From the NCBI RefSeq assembly GCF_003459505.1, contig NZ_QRWD01000001.1, forward strand, positions 138,746 to 202,745: DNA of 64,000 nt, written 5' to 3'. The notes under the pieces are model-generated. The model was not told the DNA's origin. It was given only the letters and a program-made list of their open reading frames with translations, and ran no database searches. This document shows positions 43,565 through 53,712 of this stretch, one piece after another (the first letter of the stretch is position 1; each line of letters begins with the position of its first letter). Origin of the DNA: Collinsella sp. AF20-14LB (GTDB taxonomy: Bacteria; Actinomycetota; Coriobacteriia; Coriobacteriales; Coriobacteriaceae). Made by a program: the position numbers and the translations under genes.

Positions 43565-44493
43565 CGAACACCGCCGATTGCCTGCGGAAACACGTGCTCC
43601 ATGACAAAGCGGCCACTCTCAATGCGGGCAAGCGCCTTGAGTCCCCCATCGAGCACCAACGCAAAAGGCGCCTTCGCGGAATCGAAATCGGCAAGCGCAC
43701 GCTCAACGGGAATGCGTCGGCCGCAGAGCAGGTCGTCGGCAAGATTGCCCGGCAAGTCAACACGCGTGGCGCCCAAGGCCGCAATGGGATCCAGGGCAAA
43801 GCCAGCCGCGGACTCGGGAGAAAGCTCCTCGACCGCATGACAAGCGCCAATGGAAACAACACCGGAGGCCGTGCGGCGCAGCGCGGAAATGTGCGCGGCG
43901 CTCTCGCAGGCGCGGCCCAAATCGCGAGCGAGCGCACGGATATAGGTACCCTTGCTCACTGAGAACGCCACGGTCCACACACACGTATCACCTTCGCCTC
44001 CCACGGCGATCAGGTCGGCGGCATAGACCTCGACGGGGCGCGGAGGTAGGTCCACCGCATTGCCCTCGCGAGCAGACTTGTAGGCGCGAACGCCATTGAC
44101 CGAGATAGCCGAAAACGCCGGCGGCACCTGCATCTGCGGACCCAGCATAGCGGCCAAGCGCTCACGGGCATAGGCAGGATCGCGGAGCTCGTTGGCAACA
44201 GCCACCGTGCGGACCGCCTCGCCCTCCGCATCATCGGTATTGGTCTCGGCGCCAAACGAAATGTCGGCGACATAGCTTTTGGTATCGAGGGTTAGCATGC
44301 CCAGCAGACGGGTGGCCTGGCCCACACCCACCACCATGACACCCGATGCCATGGGGTCGAGCGTGCCGGCATGGCCGACGCGCCGCTCATGGAGGGCGCG
44401 TCGGCATTTCGAAACCACATCGTGGGACGTGCAGCCCACCGGCTTATCGACGGCGAGCAGCATATTCAGTTGAGAAGGCGTACGACGAGCCAT
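43561..44493 (-). CDS. truB: tRNA pseudouridine(55) synthase TruB
   Basis: 310 residues. The catalytic Asp lies in GHAGTLDPMASGVMVVGVG (about 41-59), with LLAVDKPVGCTSHDVV near the N-terminus and SVSKGTYIRALARDLG (about 182-197). It forms psi-55 in the T-loop of tRNAs. It is in the row nrnA-truB-ribF of the nusA-infB operon. Confidence 0.97.
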   Translation of the reverse strand: MARRTPSQLNMLLAVDKPVGCTSHDVVSKCRRALHERRVGHAGTLDPMASGVMVVGVGQATRLLGMLTLDTKSYVADISFGAETNTDDAEGEAVRTVAVANELRDPAYARERLAAMLGPQMQVPPAFSAISVNGVRAYKSAREGNAVDLPPRPVEVYAADLIAVGGEGDTCVWTVAFSVSKGTYIRALARDLGRACESAAHISALRRTASGVVSIGACHAVEELSPESAAGFALDPIAALGATRVDLPGNLADDLLCGRRIPVERALADFDSAKAPFALVLDGGLKALARIESGRFVMEHVFPQAIGGVR

Positions 44494-44508
44494 GTACCAT
44501 CCAAAAAG

Positions 44509-45552
44509 TTAAAGCTCGACGGTCACCGAAGCGGGATCCTCCCCCACCAGCTCGGCCAGCATGGGAAGTGCCACGGTAAGCGTCTCGAGAATCGTTCCGT
44601 TGTTGGAGAAACCGGCGGCAGCGGGATGTCCGCCTCCGCCAAAGGCAGCAGCGATCTCGGACACGTTGAGGTCGCCCTTGGAGCGCAGGTTGCCGCGCAC
44701 CTTGGTATCGCCCTCAATGCCCTTCAGGAACAGACAGACCTCGACGCCCATCACCGAGCGCACCACGTCAACCAGACCGTCGCACTCGTCCGAGGTGACA
44801 CCGCAGGCCTCAAGGTCACTCTGGTACGCGTAGCTATACGCGACGCGCCCGTGGGCCACCGTCTTAATGCGGCCCATAACGATGGACTTGAGGTGCAAAA
44901 ACTCAACGCGCATGCTCTGGTAAACCTCGAGTGCCACACGCGCCGGATCGGCACCGTGGGCAACCAGACGCGAGGCTGCATGGAACGCGGCTGCATCGGC
45001 GTTTTGGTACTGAAAACGGCCGGTATCGGTAACCAAGCCACACAGCAGGCAGGTCGCAACGCCATCACGTGCGACAATGCCGCAATTGTCCAAGAAGCGG
45101 TCGATGATCATGGCGCAGGCTGCAGCTTCGACGCGCCTCAGGCTGAGCTCGGCAAACTCCTCGCGCGCCGGATGGTGATCGAAGCACACCACATGCTTGG
45201 AGCGACGAAGCACCTCGGCGGAATTATTGAGACGCTCGACGACCGGCACGTCCACCGAGATGAACAGGTCCGGATTGCCGGTATACGCAGATGCCGGTAC
45301 CAGGCGATCGGAGCCTTCCATAAAGCGGTAGATGCGCGGAACCGGATCATCGTCTGCCAGCAGCAGGGCAATGTCCTTGTTAGGGAAAAACTTCATAAGC
45401 GAGAGGCCCAGACCCAACACGGAGCCCAGGGCGTCGCCATCGGGAGAAGTGTGTCCCGAAATCGCAATGGAGGACGCATCCTCGATGAGCTCGAGGATGC
45501 GTCGCTGAATATCTGCAGACTCGCACGAGGCGAGGTCGGCGGAATTAGTCAT
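44509..45552 (-). CDS. DHH-DHHA1 phosphoesterase (NrnA-like oligoribonuclease/pAp phosphatase)
   Basis: 347 residues. The DHH phosphoesterase motifs are SGHTSPDGDALGS (about 34-46), VDVPV (about 86) and CFDHHPAR (about 112). The DHHA1 motif GGGGHPAAAG is near residue 317. NrnA enzymes degrade nanoRNAs and dephosphorylate pAp. It overlaps rbfA by 8 bases and precedes truB, the classic infB-rbfA-nrnA-truB order. Confidence 0.94.
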   Translation of the reverse strand: MTNSADLASCESADIQRRILELIEDASSIAISGHTSPDGDALGSVLGLGLSLMKFFPNKDIALLLADDDPVPRIYRFMEGSDRLVPASAYTGNPDLFISVDVPVVERLNNSAEVLRRSKHVVCFDHHPAREEFAELSLRRVEAAACAMIIDRFLDNCGIVARDGVATCLLCGLVTDTGRFQYQNADAAAFHAASRLVAHGADPARVALEVYQSMRVEFLHLKSIVMGRIKTVAHGRVAYSYAYQSDLEACGVTSDECDGLVDVVRSVMGVEVCLFLKGIEGDTKVRGNLRSKGDLNVSEIAAAFGGGGHPAAAGFSNNGTILETLTVALPMLAELVGEDPASVTVEL

Positions 45553-45955
45553 CTAAAGCTGCCTCCTGGGCGGCATCCGCTATCGGATAGCCGTCCTCGT
45601 CCTTTTCGATCGCAAGCGTGGCGGGAACGTTTTCCAGCGCACGCGTGATGCGCTCGGCCTCATCGGTCGAGCGATCGATGCGAAAATCGAGCTCGGGCGT
45701 AACACGCCAATCGAGCGAGCGAGCCAACAGGCTGCGAATACGGCCCTTGGCGCTTGCGAGCGCCTCCATGACCTCGTCGTAGCGGCTCGCATCGCACGAC
45801 ACGTACACACGCGCGAACGAACGGTCCACCGCGACCTCAACCGCGGTCAAAGTAACCAGGTCGAGACGCGGATCGGAAACCTCAAAGAGCAGGATATAAC
45901 CAAGCTTCTCGCGAAGCTGCTCGCCCAGACGGCGGGTTGCCTGCGTTTGCTTCAT
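45545..45955 (-). CDS. rbfA: 30S ribosome-binding factor A
   Basis: 136 residues from the ATG at 45955; the frame stays open far upstream into infB but that part is not coding. RbfA marks are QLREKLGYILLFEVSDPRLD (about 12-31) and FARVYVSCDASRYDEVMEAL (about 45-64), then the KH-like RTPELDFRIDRSTDEAERI-type segment. It assists maturation of the 16S 5' end. It lies 11 bases after infB and overlaps nrnA. Confidence 0.94.
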   Translation of the reverse strand: MKQTQATRRLGEQLREKLGYILLFEVSDPRLDLVTLTAVEVAVDRSFARVYVSCDASRYDEVMEALASAKGRIRSLLARSLDWRVTPELDFRIDRSTDEAERITRALENVPATLAIEKDEDGYPIADAAQEAALDD

Positions 45956-45966
45956 AGCGCTACCCC

Positions 45967-48681
45967 CTACTCGGTACGGGCAACCTGGTCGATGCGGTAA
46001 CCCTCGATCTGGTCGCCGGGCTTGATGTCCTGGAAGTTCTCCAGGCCAATGCCGCCCTCGGAACCGCTCTTGAGGCTCTTGGCCTCGTCCTTGTAGTGGC
46101 GCATCGAGGCGATCTTGCCGTTGAAGACCACGATGCCGTCGCGCACCAGGCGCACGGAATCGGTCGCGGCGATCTCGCCCTCTTCGACGCGGACACCGGC
46201 GGCGATACCGACTTTGGGCACCTTGAAGGTGTCCAGAACGGTCGCGGTACCCGTGGAGACCTCGACCTCGGTGGGCTTGAGCATGCCGATACGGGCAGCG
46301 TCGAGCTCCTCGAGGCACTTGTAGATGACGTCGTAGCAACGGATCTCGACGCCCTCGCGCTCGGCGGCGGAGCGGGCCTTACCGTCGGGACGGACGCCAA
46401 AGCCGATGATGATGGCGTTGGAGGCGTCGGCCAGGACGACGTCGGTCTCGTTGATGGCACCAACGGCGGAGTGGATCGTGTTGATGCGGACCTCGGACTG
46501 ATCCATCTTGTCGAGCGAATCCTGAAGGGCCTCGATGGAACCCTGGACGTCGGCCTTGATGATCAGGTTGAGCTCCTTGACCTCGGCGTCGGCAATGGTC
46601 TCGAAGAGGTTCTCGAGCGTGACGTGCTTGACGCGGCTCTGCTCCTCGATACGGGCCTTGAGCGAACGCTCGTCGGCGAGGGCACGAGCCTCGCGCTCGT
46701 CCTCGAACACGCGGAACTCGTCACCGGCGTTGGGCACGGACTGCAGGCCCAGGATCTCGACGGCGTCGGAGGGACCGGCCTCGGTGACGGCGCGACCCTT
46801 GGGGTCGAGCATAGCACGGACGCGGCCGTAGGTAAGGCCGGCGACCAGCGTATCGCCCACGTGCAAGGTACCGCGGGTCACGAGCACGGTAGCGACCGAG
46901 CCGCGGCCCTTGTCGAGCTTGGCCTCGAGGACGTTGCCGGAGGCAAAGGTGTCCGGGTTGGCCTTGAGCTCGAGCACGTCTGCCTGGAGCAGCACGGTCT
47001 CCAGAAGGTCGTCGATACCGATCTTCTGCTTGGCCGAGATGTTGACGAACATGTTCTGTCCGCCCCACTCCTCGGGGATGACGCCGTACTCGGTGAGCTC
47101 CTGGCGCACGCGGTCGGGGTTGGCACCCGGCTTATCGATCTTGTTGACGGCGACGACGATGGGTACGCCGGCGGCCTTGGCGTGGTTGATCGACTCGACC
47201 GTCTGGGGCATGACGCCGTCGTCGGCAGCCACAATCAGAATAACGATGTCGGTCACCTTGGCACCACGGGCACGCATGGCCGTAAAGGTAGCGTGACCCG
47301 GGGTATCGATGAAGGTGATCTTGCGGTCGTTGATCATAACCTGCGAAGCACCGATGGCCTGCGTGATGCCGCCCGCCTCGCCGGCAGCGACGCCGGTGTG
47401 ACGGATGGCGTCGAGGAGGCTCGTCTTGCCGTGGTCGACGTGGCCCATGACGGTGACGACCGGTGCGCGCGGCTTAAGGTCGGCGGGATCGTCGTAGAAC
47501 GAGAAGGTGTTCTCCTCCTCGGGGGTGATGATCTTGATCTGACGGCCCAGGTCGTCGGCAACGAGCTCGACGAGGTCGTCGGACATGGACTGTGTCATGG
47601 TGAGCGGCGTACCCAGCAGGAACAGGCGCTTGATGATGTCGTTGGCCGGAACGTCGAGAGCCTCGGCAAGCTCCTGGACCGTAACACCCTGGGAGACCTT
47701 GATGGCATCGAGTTCCTCGGGGTTCACGCCCTGGGCCAATGCCTCCTCTATCTTGCGCTCCTCCTGAGCCTTGGCAGCCTCGCGCTCACGCTTCTCCTTG
47801 CGCTTCTTGCGGCGACCGGTGGACTCACGAGAGGCCTCCTCGACGGCGGCACGAGCCTCCTCGAGCACCTTCTCGCGGCTGTACTCCTCGGCCTCGCGAG
47901 CCATGCGGCTGTAGTGGTCCTCTTCGTTGTTGTGACCGCCCTTGCGCTTCTTGCCCTTGCCCTGCTTATCGGGGTTGGGGAAGTCCATGCCGGCAGCGAC
48001 GTTGTTGCTGGCGTTGGTGCGATGGCTGTGCGGACGGCTCTCGGAGGCGTTGCGCTCGGAGTTGTTGTCGGAAGCGTTGCGATCGTTACGACGGCCACCG
48101 CGGCGGTCGTTGTTGCCGCCACGACGGTTACCGCGATCGGCGGCGCGCTCGGCCTTGGCCTTGTCCTCGGCGTCCTTCTTCTCCTTGAGCACGGTCTCCT
48201 GTGCGGCGATCTGGTCGAGCAGCGAGCGGAAGCGCGAACCGGAGTCGGAAGCGGGAACGGCGCGGCGCTGGGCCTCGCGGGCAGCCTCCTCCTTCTCGCG
48301 GGCAAGGCGCTCCTGCTCGGCCTTCTTCTTGGCCTCGGCCTCGGCGCGGGCAGCCTCCTCGGCAGCCTGGGCTGCGGCAAACTGGCGGCGCTCCTCCTCG
48401 CGGGCCTTCTCGGCGGCGATGCGCTCGCGCTCGGCCTCGGCGGCGCGTGCGGCCTCCTCGGCGGCAGCTGCCTGCTCCTCGGCCTGCTTGGCGGCCTCGA
48501 CTTCCTGAGCGCGGGCCTCGATCACCGAGGCGAGCTGCTTGCGGACCATGGCGACATAGGCGTCCTCCAAGGTGGAGGAAGCGGACTTAGCGGGAATCTT
48601 CATATCGGCGAGATGACCCATCAGTTCCTTGGAGGTCATGCCGAACTCTTTGGCCAGGGTGGACACACGGACTTTTGCCAT
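45967..48681 (-). CDS. infB: translation initiation factor IF-2
   Basis: 904 residues. An N-terminal IF2 domain ([15 protein letters not shown]) is followed by about 300 residues of Ala/Glu/Lys/Arg-rich repeats. The GTPase domain has G1 [16 protein letters not shown] (about 403), G3 [15 protein letters not shown] and G4 NKID; C-terminal domains bind fMet-tRNA. AGGTGAAG precedes the ATG. The unusual low-complexity stretch is common in high-GC bacteria. It follows nusA after a 91-base gap. Confidence 0.98.
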   Translation of the reverse strand: MAKVRVSTLAKEFGMTSKELMGHLADMKIPAKSASSTLEDAYVAMVRKQLASVIEARAQEVEAAKQAEEQAAAAEEAARAAEAERERIAAEKAREEERRQFAAAQAAEEAARAEAEAKKKAEQERLAREKEEAAREAQRRAVPASDSGSRFRSLLDQIAAQETVLKEKKDAEDKAKAERAADRGNRRGGNNDRRGGRRNDRNASDNNSERNASESRPHSHRTNASNNVAAGMDFPNPDKQGKGKKRKGGHNNEEDHYSRMAREAEEYSREKVLEEARAAVEEASRESTGRRKKRKEKREREAAKAQEERKIEEALAQGVNPEELDAIKVSQGVTVQELAEALDVPANDIIKRLFLLGTPLTMTQSMSDDLVELVADDLGRQIKIITPEEENTFSFYDDPADLKPRAPVVTVMGHVDHGKTSLLDAIRHTGVAAGEAGGITQAIGASQVMINDRKITFIDTPGHATFTAMRARGAKVTDIVILIVAADDGVMPQTVESINHAKAAGVPIVVAVNKIDKPGANPDRVRQELTEYGVIPEEWGGQNMFVNISAKQKIGIDDLLETVLLQADVLELKANPDTFASGNVLEAKLDKGRGSVATVLVTRGTLHVGDTLVAGLTYGRVRAMLDPKGRAVTEAGPSDAVEILGLQSVPNAGDEFRVFEDEREARALADERSLKARIEEQSRVKHVTLENLFETIADAEVKELNLIIKADVQGSIEALQDSLDKMDQSEVRINTIHSAVGAINETDVVLADASNAIIIGFGVRPDGKARSAAEREGVEIRCYDVIYKCLEELDAARIGMLKPTEVEVSTGTATVLDTFKVPKVGIAAGVRVEEGEIAATDSVRLVRDGIVVFNGKIASMRHYKDEAKSLKSGSEGGIGLENFQDIKPGDQIEGYRIDQVARTE

Positions 48682-48772
48682 ATGACTTCACCTACCCTTT
48701 CTGGCACCTTGGGTGCCTAGAGACTGAACGAGCGTGGGAGACGCGCCGGGACCCGCCCGGCGCGACCGCGCG
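48682..48772. other. nusA-infB spacer with two hairpins
   Basis: The spacer lacks the ylxR gene usually found here. It holds two GC-rich hairpins: GGCACC/GGTGCC at about 48702-48716 and a longer CGCGCCGGG/CCCGGCGCG at about 48742-48763. Neither has a T-run, so they may be mRNA stability or processing elements. Confidence 0.5.
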
Positions 48773-50020
48773 CTAGATCAGGTCCTCCGCATCATCGAAG
48801 GCGTCGGTGTCGTGGACACCGCAGAAACGGGAGCCGGGACGAGCCTGGTTGCGGCACTGGATGCCGTCCTCGGACACGTACTCGCAGCGGCGGACGTCCT
48901 CGTCCTCCTCGTCACCGATCAGGTCGGCGGCGGGCTCCTCGTGAACGGGAACGTTCTTGAGGATGTCGGCGGCAAGCGTCTCGGACTTGATGTCGATGTG
49001 CCAGCCGGTCAGGCGCGCGGCGAGGCGGGCGTTCTGGCCCTCCTTGCCGATGGCGAGGGACAGCTGGTCGTCGGGCACGATGACACCGGCGTAGGCCTTC
49101 TCCTCGTCGATGAGGACGCGGGTGACCTTAGCGGGCGAAAGGGCGTTAGCGACGTAGACGGCAGGATCGGCATCCCACAGGATGACGTCGACGCGCTCGC
49201 CACGGAGCTCGCCCACGACAGCGCGAACACGGCTGCCCTTGGGGCCGACGCAGGCGCCCACGGGATCCAGACGGTCGTCGAGCGAGTGGACGGCGACCTT
49301 GGAGCGCTGGCCGGGCTCGCGGGCGATCGACTTGATTTGGACGGTGCCCTCATAGATCTCGGGCACCTCCTGCTCAAACAGGCGACGCATGAGCTCGGGG
49401 TGGGTACGGGAGATGACAATCGGCGGACGGCTGTGCTCGCCGCGAACCGGCTGCAGGTTGGAGTTGGGGTCGCGAACGTCGATGATCACGGCCTTGATGT
49501 GCTGGTTGTGCAGGTAGCGCTCGCCCATCGGACGCTCGTTGCGCTCGTTCTCGTAACGGCGCTGGTCGAAGTGCGGAAGCTCGGCCTCGACGCCCTCGCG
49601 GATCTTGACGATCGTGAAGTCGGGCGTGGACTGCAGCACGGTACCGCTGATGAGATCACCGATGCGGCCGGAGAACTCCTCGTAGATCTGCTCGCGGGCG
49701 GAGTTGCGCACGATGGCGTTGATCTCGGCCTTGGCGTGCTGGGCAGCGATGCGGCTCGTGTTCTTGGGGGTGACGTCGATCTCCTCGAACTCGGTGAAGT
49801 TGCCCTCCTCGTCCATGGAATCGTCGATCGGCTCCAGGCGGTAGACGTAGATCTTGCCGGTGGTGCGGTCGATGGTCACCTTGGCGCCCCACTCAAGATG
49901 CAGGATCTCGGCATAGCTCTTGGCGAGCGACTGCTCAAGGCGGTCGATCAGGTAGAGCTGGTCGATGTGCTTCTCCTGGCAAAGCTCCATCAGGGCGGAC
50001 ATCATGTCGGATGCTGCCAT
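48773..50020 (-). CDS. nusA: transcription termination/antitermination factor NusA
   Basis: 415 residues. N-terminal domain (about 1-130), S1 domain (about 135-195) and two KH domains (about 200-340, with [20 protein letters not shown]) are in the usual order. A 40-residue C-terminal extension carries C-x9-C-x10-C-x2-H, a probable zinc-binding motif, instead of the AR2 repeats of E. coli NusA. GAAGGAA precedes the ATG. It is between rimP and infB, as expected. Confidence 0.97.
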   Translation of the reverse strand: MAASDMMSALMELCQEKHIDQLYLIDRLEQSLAKSYAEILHLEWGAKVTIDRTTGKIYVYRLEPIDDSMDEEGNFTEFEEIDVTPKNTSRIAAQHAKAEINAIVRNSAREQIYEEFSGRIGDLISGTVLQSTPDFTIVKIREGVEAELPHFDQRRYENERNERPMGERYLHNQHIKAVIIDVRDPNSNLQPVRGEHSRPPIVISRTHPELMRRLFEQEVPEIYEGTVQIKSIAREPGQRSKVAVHSLDDRLDPVGACVGPKGSRVRAVVGELRGERVDVILWDADPAVYVANALSPAKVTRVLIDEEKAYAGVIVPDDQLSLAIGKEGQNARLAARLTGWHIDIKSETLAADILKNVPVHEEPAADLIGDEEDEDVRRCEYVSEDGIQCRNQARPGSRFCGVHDTDAFDDAEDLI

Positions 50021-50021
50021 C

Positions 50022-50516
50022 TTACTTTCCTTCCTTCGCGGGCTTGAAGTCGTAGGTGGGCTTCAACTTACACTTTTTAACATCAGAGAAATCGAGGGTA
50101 ACGGACTCGCCGTCCTCGAGCTCGAGGGTCACGTTCGTCTCGGTGGCGGCGGCAATCTTGCCGGCGTACTTGCGACGGCCCTCGGTGGCGGTGGAGGTGA
50201 GCTCGCAGTCCTCGCCCACAAAGCGGGCAAAGTCGCGCGGACGGCGCAGCGGGCGCGCCATGCCCGGGCTCGACACCTCGAGCGTATAGCTCGAAGAGAT
50301 GGGGTCGAGCTCCTCAATCGCGTCGCCGACCCACTTGGTATTGGCCGTGACGTCGTTGAGCGACAGGCTCTGACCCTCGGCACCCTCGATACGCACGCGC
50401 ACGCAGGGGGCCTTGGTGGCACCCACGAGCTCAACGTCGACGATGTCGACATCGTGCTGGGGAGCGATGGCCTCGAGCGCGTCGATGATCGCCTGCTCGG
50501 TCTTAGTCTTGACCAT
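50022..50516 (-). CDS. rimP: ribosome maturation factor RimP
   Basis: 164 residues from the ATG at 50516 (GGAGGT 6 bases upstream); the frame stays open upstream into a leader with a promoter and hairpin. RimP marks are VDIVDVELVGATK, LEVSSPGMARPLRRPRDFAR (about 88-107) and the C-terminal DFSDVKKCKLKP region. It helps assemble the 30S head. It leads the rimP-nusA-infB-rbfA operon. Confidence 0.95.
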   Translation of the reverse strand: MVKTKTEQAIIDALEAIAPQHDVDIVDVELVGATKAPCVRVRIEGAEGQSLSLNDVTANTKWVGDAIEELDPISSSYTLEVSSPGMARPLRRPRDFARFVGEDCELTSTATEGRRKYAGKIAAATETNVTLELEDGESVTLDFSDVKKCKLKPTYDFKPAKEGK

Positions 50517-50536
50517 TGCGGCACCTCCATCCATAC

Positions 50537-50572
50537 AAAAAAGAAGCGGGGCCGAAACCCCACTTCTTTCAA
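50537..50572 (-). terminator. attenuator-like hairpin in the rimP leader
   Basis: On the minus strand GAAGTGGGG...CCCCGCTTC is followed by TTTTTTG, between the promoter at 50595-50623 and the rimP start. A terminator here would limit entry into the rimP-nusA-infB operon, consistent with NusA-linked autoregulation, though that is inference. Confidence 0.75.
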
Positions 50573-50594
50573 TTACAACTTCATTTGCAAGCAA

Positions 50595-50623
50595 ACTATA
50601 GCAATACCTGCGAAAACGTGCAA
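50595..50623 (-). promoter_or_regulatory. sigma-A type promoter of the rimP-nusA-infB operon
   Basis: -35 TTGCAC (50623-50618) and -10 TATAGT (50600-50595) with a 17-base spacer on the minus strand, about 80 bases before the rimP start. Confidence 0.8.
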
Positions 50624-50700
50624 GCACAGTACGAATCTGCAGGTCAGCGTGCGCACAGCTTCTCCACAAGAATAGGACAATTGACCGCGGCCAGGCTAAA

Positions 50701-50740
50701 CAAAACAGGGGACGACCCAACCGGATCGCCCCTCGTCTTT
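50701..50740 (-). terminator. leuS terminator
   Basis: GGGGCGA.CC and GG.TCG.CCCC form a bulged hairpin followed by TGTTTTG on the minus strand, just past the leuS stop at 50766. Confidence 0.6.
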
Positions 50741-50765
50741 AATGCGTCAGCTAAGCGCGCAGTGC

Positions 50766-53342
50766 TTACTTGACCACCAGGTTGACCAGCTTGCCGGGCA
50801 CGCAGATGGCCTTGACGACCGTCTTGCCCTCGAGCCACTTGGCAACGGCGGCCTCGGCGGCAGCCTGCATATCCTCATTGGAGGCATCGCGGGCAACGTC
50901 GATGCGGCCGCGGACCTTGCCGAGCACCTGGACGACGATCTGCACGGTGTCCTCAATGGACTCGGCCAGGTCGAACTCGGGCCAGGCGGCGGTGTAGGCG
51001 TTGCCCTCGCAGCCGAGGGCCTCGTGCCACAGCTCGTCGGCCCAGAACGGGCAGATGGGCGCAAGGACGCTCACGATATCCTTAGCCACGCCGTAGCACA
51101 GCGCCTTGTCGCGGGCGGCACCCTCGGTGGCGTTGAGGTAGGCGCTCGCCGCGTTGACGAGCTCCATGACGGCCGAGATCGCGGTGTTGAACTGGCCGCG
51201 ATCGAAGTCCTCGGTGCACTTGGCGATGGTGCGGTGACGCTCGCGATAGAGCTTCATCGCGACCTCGTCGAGCGCGGACTTGTCGAAGGCCACGTTGGCG
51301 TCGCCGGACTGGACGAGCTGCCAAACGATACGCCAGGCGCGCTTGATGAAGCGGTTGGCGCCCTCAACGGCCTTGGGATCCCAGTCGAAGTCCTTCTCGG
51401 GCGGGGCGATAAACAGGATCGCCAAACGCATGGTGTCGGCGCCGTAGGGCTCGATGACCGAGCTCGGAGGCACGACATTGCCCTTGGACTTGGACATGGT
51501 GTCGCCGTTCTCGTCCTTGACCATGCCCTGGCACAGCAGGTTGGTGAAGGGCTCGTCCACACTCAGCAGACCCAGGTCACGCAGGGCCTTGGTAAAGAAA
51601 CGGCTGTAGAGCAGGTGCAGAATGGCGTGCTCGATGCCGCCGATGTAGTTATCGACGGGCATCCAACGGTCGGCGGCTTCCTTGGAGAAGGGCAGCTCGG
51701 TGTTGTGCGGGTCGGTATAGCGCAGGTAGTACCAGCTGGAGCAGGTAAAGGTGTCCATGGTATCGGTCTCGCGCTTGGCCGGGCGACCGCAGACCGGGCA
51801 GGTGGTCTCGTAGAACTCCTTGCACTCGGCGAGGGTCTCGCCTGCGCCCAGGTCCAGATTCTCGGGCAGCGTCACCGGCAGCTGATCCTCGGGCACGGGC
51901 ACGATGCCGCAGTGCTCGCAGTGGATGGCCGGGATGGGGTTGCCCCAATAGCGCTGGCGGCTGATGAGCCAGTCGCGCAGACGGAACTCGACCTTACGGC
52001 GGCCGCAGCCCATGGCCTCGAGGTCGGCCACGATCGCAGCCTCGCCCTCGGAGTGCTTACCGCCGCGCATGCCGGTGTACTTGCCGGACTGAACGAGCGT
52101 GCCCTCGGCAGCGTGGGCGCAATCCCAGTCGACGGTCTCGGCATGGAAGGTGTCGATGGTCTCGCCGCTAGCCTCGACGGCAGCGCGATCCTCATCGTCC
52201 AGAATGATCGGCACGATCGGCAGGTCGTACTTGCGGGCAAACTCAAAGTCGCGCTGGTCGCCACAGGGAACGGCCATGACGGCACCGGTACCGTAGTCGG
52301 CAACGACATAATCGGCAACCCACACGGGGACCTTCTCGCCATTGACGGGGTTCACCACATAGCGGCCCGTGAAGGCACCGTGCTTCTCGAGGGTGCCCTG
52401 GGCACGCTCGACGGCAGAGATATGCTTGGAGTCCTCGACGATCTTGGTGACGGCCTCCTCGTACTGAGTGCCCTCGACGAGCTCGTGCAGACGAGCATAC
52501 TCGGGAGCCAGGACAAAGAAGGAAACACCAAAGAGCGTGTCAGCGCGCGTGGTGAAAACGGTGATCTTGCCCTCGTCGCCCTCGATGGGCTCGCCATCGG
52601 CATCGCACAGGGTAAAGTCGACCTCAGCGCCCTCGGAGCGGCCGATCCAGTTGGCCTGCATCTGCTTGACGCGCTCGGGCCAGCCGGGGAGCTTCTCCAG
52701 GTCGTCGAGCAGCTCCTGGGAGTAGTCGGTGATCTTGTAGTACCACTGCTCGAGGTCACGCTTCTCGGGCTCGGTGCCGCAACGCCAGCACTTTCCCTCG
52801 GTCACCTGCTCGTTAGCCAAAACGGTCTTGCAGGTGGGGCACCAGTTAACCGGATTCTTCTTACGATAGACCAGGCCTTTTTCCCACATCTTCTCAAAGA
52901 TCCACTGACCCCAGCGGTAGTAGTCGGGGCTGCAAGTCTTGACCATGCGATCCAGATCGTAGGAGAAGCCCATGCGCTTCATCGTGGCGAGCGCCTGGTC
53001 CATGTTCTTATACGTCCAGGCGGCAGCCTGCGTGTTGTGCTTGATGGCGGCGTTCTCGGCAGGCAGGCCAAAGGCGTCAAAGCCGATGGGATGCAGCACG
53101 TCGTAGCCGCGCATGCGGGCCTGACGGGCCATGGCATCGCCGATGGTATAGTTGCGCGCGTGGCCCATGTGCAGGTCGCCCGACGGATACGGGAACATCT
53201 CGAGCACATACTTCTTGGGCTTGCTGTCGTCGGTGTCGACGGCAAAGAGGTTGGAGTCCTCCCAGGCCTTCATCCACCGGGACTCAATGGCCTGCGCGTC
53301 GTAGGCAGGAATCTCGTCCTTATGATCTGTGCAATCGCACAT
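50766..53342 (-). CDS. leuS: leucyl-tRNA synthetase
   Basis: 858 residues. The HIGH motif [20 protein letters not shown] is near residue 55 and the KMSKS-type loop DTMSKSKGN near 623, with zinc-like cysteine pairs at CPTCK...CWRCG. The CP1 editing domain (about 220-420) is present. It charges tRNA-Leu. AAAGGAG lies 6 bases before the ATG. No T-box is seen upstream; instead a 119-nt perfect-armed hairpin lies directly upstream. Confidence 0.98.
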   Translation of the reverse strand: MCDCTDHKDEIPAYDAQAIESRWMKAWEDSNLFAVDTDDSKPKKYVLEMFPYPSGDLHMGHARNYTIGDAMARQARMRGYDVLHPIGFDAFGLPAENAAIKHNTQAAAWTYKNMDQALATMKRMGFSYDLDRMVKTCSPDYYRWGQWIFEKMWEKGLVYRKKNPVNWCPTCKTVLANEQVTEGKCWRCGTEPEKRDLEQWYYKITDYSQELLDDLEKLPGWPERVKQMQANWIGRSEGAEVDFTLCDADGEPIEGDEGKITVFTTRADTLFGVSFFVLAPEYARLHELVEGTQYEEAVTKIVEDSKHISAVERAQGTLEKHGAFTGRYVVNPVNGEKVPVWVADYVVADYGTGAVMAVPCGDQRDFEFARKYDLPIVPIILDDEDRAAVEASGETIDTFHAETVDWDCAHAAEGTLVQSGKYTGMRGGKHSEGEAAIVADLEAMGCGRRKVEFRLRDWLISRQRYWGNPIPAIHCEHCGIVPVPEDQLPVTLPENLDLGAGETLAECKEFYETTCPVCGRPAKRETDTMDTFTCSSWYYLRYTDPHNTELPFSKEAADRWMPVDNYIGGIEHAILHLLYSRFFTKALRDLGLLSVDEPFTNLLCQGMVKDENGDTMSKSKGNVVPPSSVIEPYGADTMRLAILFIAPPEKDFDWDPKAVEGANRFIKRAWRIVWQLVQSGDANVAFDKSALDEVAMKLYRERHRTIAKCTEDFDRGQFNTAISAVMELVNAASAYLNATEGAARDKALCYGVAKDIVSVLAPICPFWADELWHEALGCEGNAYTAAWPEFDLAESIEDTVQIVVQVLGKVRGRIDVARDASNEDMQAAAEAAVAKWLEGKTVVKAICVPGKLVNLVVK

Positions 53343-53365
53343 ATCAGCTCCTTTAATCTTAGCTG

Positions 53366-53484
53366 GGGTCGGTCGGCTTAGCTTTGTTCGCTACTACGGA
53401 CAGTCCTGCGCAAGACGAAGAGCACATTAAGTGCTCTTCTTTGCGTGCGGAACTTGTAGCGAACAAAGCTAAGCCGACCGACCC
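53366..53484. repeat. long nested hairpin directly upstream of leuS
   Basis: Perfect 29-bp arms (53366-53394 and 53456-53484, starting GGGTCGGTCGGCTTAGC) enclose a second hairpin, GAAGAGCAC-ATTAA-GTGCTCTTC. It lies 24 bases before leuS and has no T-run. It could act as a leader structure or a genome-scale repeat. Confidence 0.8.
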
Positions 53485-53520
53485 TAAGGTTAACTTGACT
53501 GATGATAGCAAATACAACAA

Positions 53521-53555
53521 GCGAGATGTCTGCGACTTGCAGGCATCTCGCTTTA
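53521..53555. terminator. hairpin between guaB and leuS
   Basis: AGCGAGATG.CTGC pairs with GCAG.CATCTCGCT around GACTT, followed by TTTATCT on the plus strand and TTGTTGTATTT on the minus. It is a likely terminator for transcripts entering from guaB. Confidence 0.65.
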
Positions 53556-53591
53556 TCTAAATAACGTGGTTGATACTCAACCTTTATGTGC

Positions 53592-53706
53592 AACCCGTTC
53601 TAGAACGAACGGGTTTTCCAAGTGCCGCAGATTGCCGTGAAAGAGGAGCGACGCGTACTTTGGTACGCGAGCGACGGTTTGAACGGCAAGGTGCGGTGCT
53701 TGGGAA
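53592..53706. other. hairpins downstream of guaB
   Basis: A perfect hairpin AACCCGTTC/GAACGGGTT at 53592-53615 is followed by a nested 94-nt hairpin at 53613-53706. Its outer arms TTTTCCAAG.GCCGCA pair imperfectly with their partner, and CGCGTAC-TTTG-GTACGCG closes the inside. It lies 6 bases beyond the guaB stop. Confidence 0.7.
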
Positions 53707-53712
53707 AGCCGC

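Noticed and set aside
46096..48720. 874-codon open frame opposite infB on the plus strand
   Set aside because: It lies antisense to IF-2 with its G-domain motifs. Long antisense frames are expected in high-GC DNA with strong third-position bias, and its product is Leu/Gly/Val-rich with no domain.
50742..53381. 879-codon open frame opposite leuS
   Set aside because: Antisense shadow of leucyl-tRNA synthetase; no motif and no suitable ribosome site.
53343..53712. Possible T-box upstream of leuS
   Set aside because: No AGTAG, specifier or TGGGTGG-type T-box was found; the region is occupied by hairpins of another kind.
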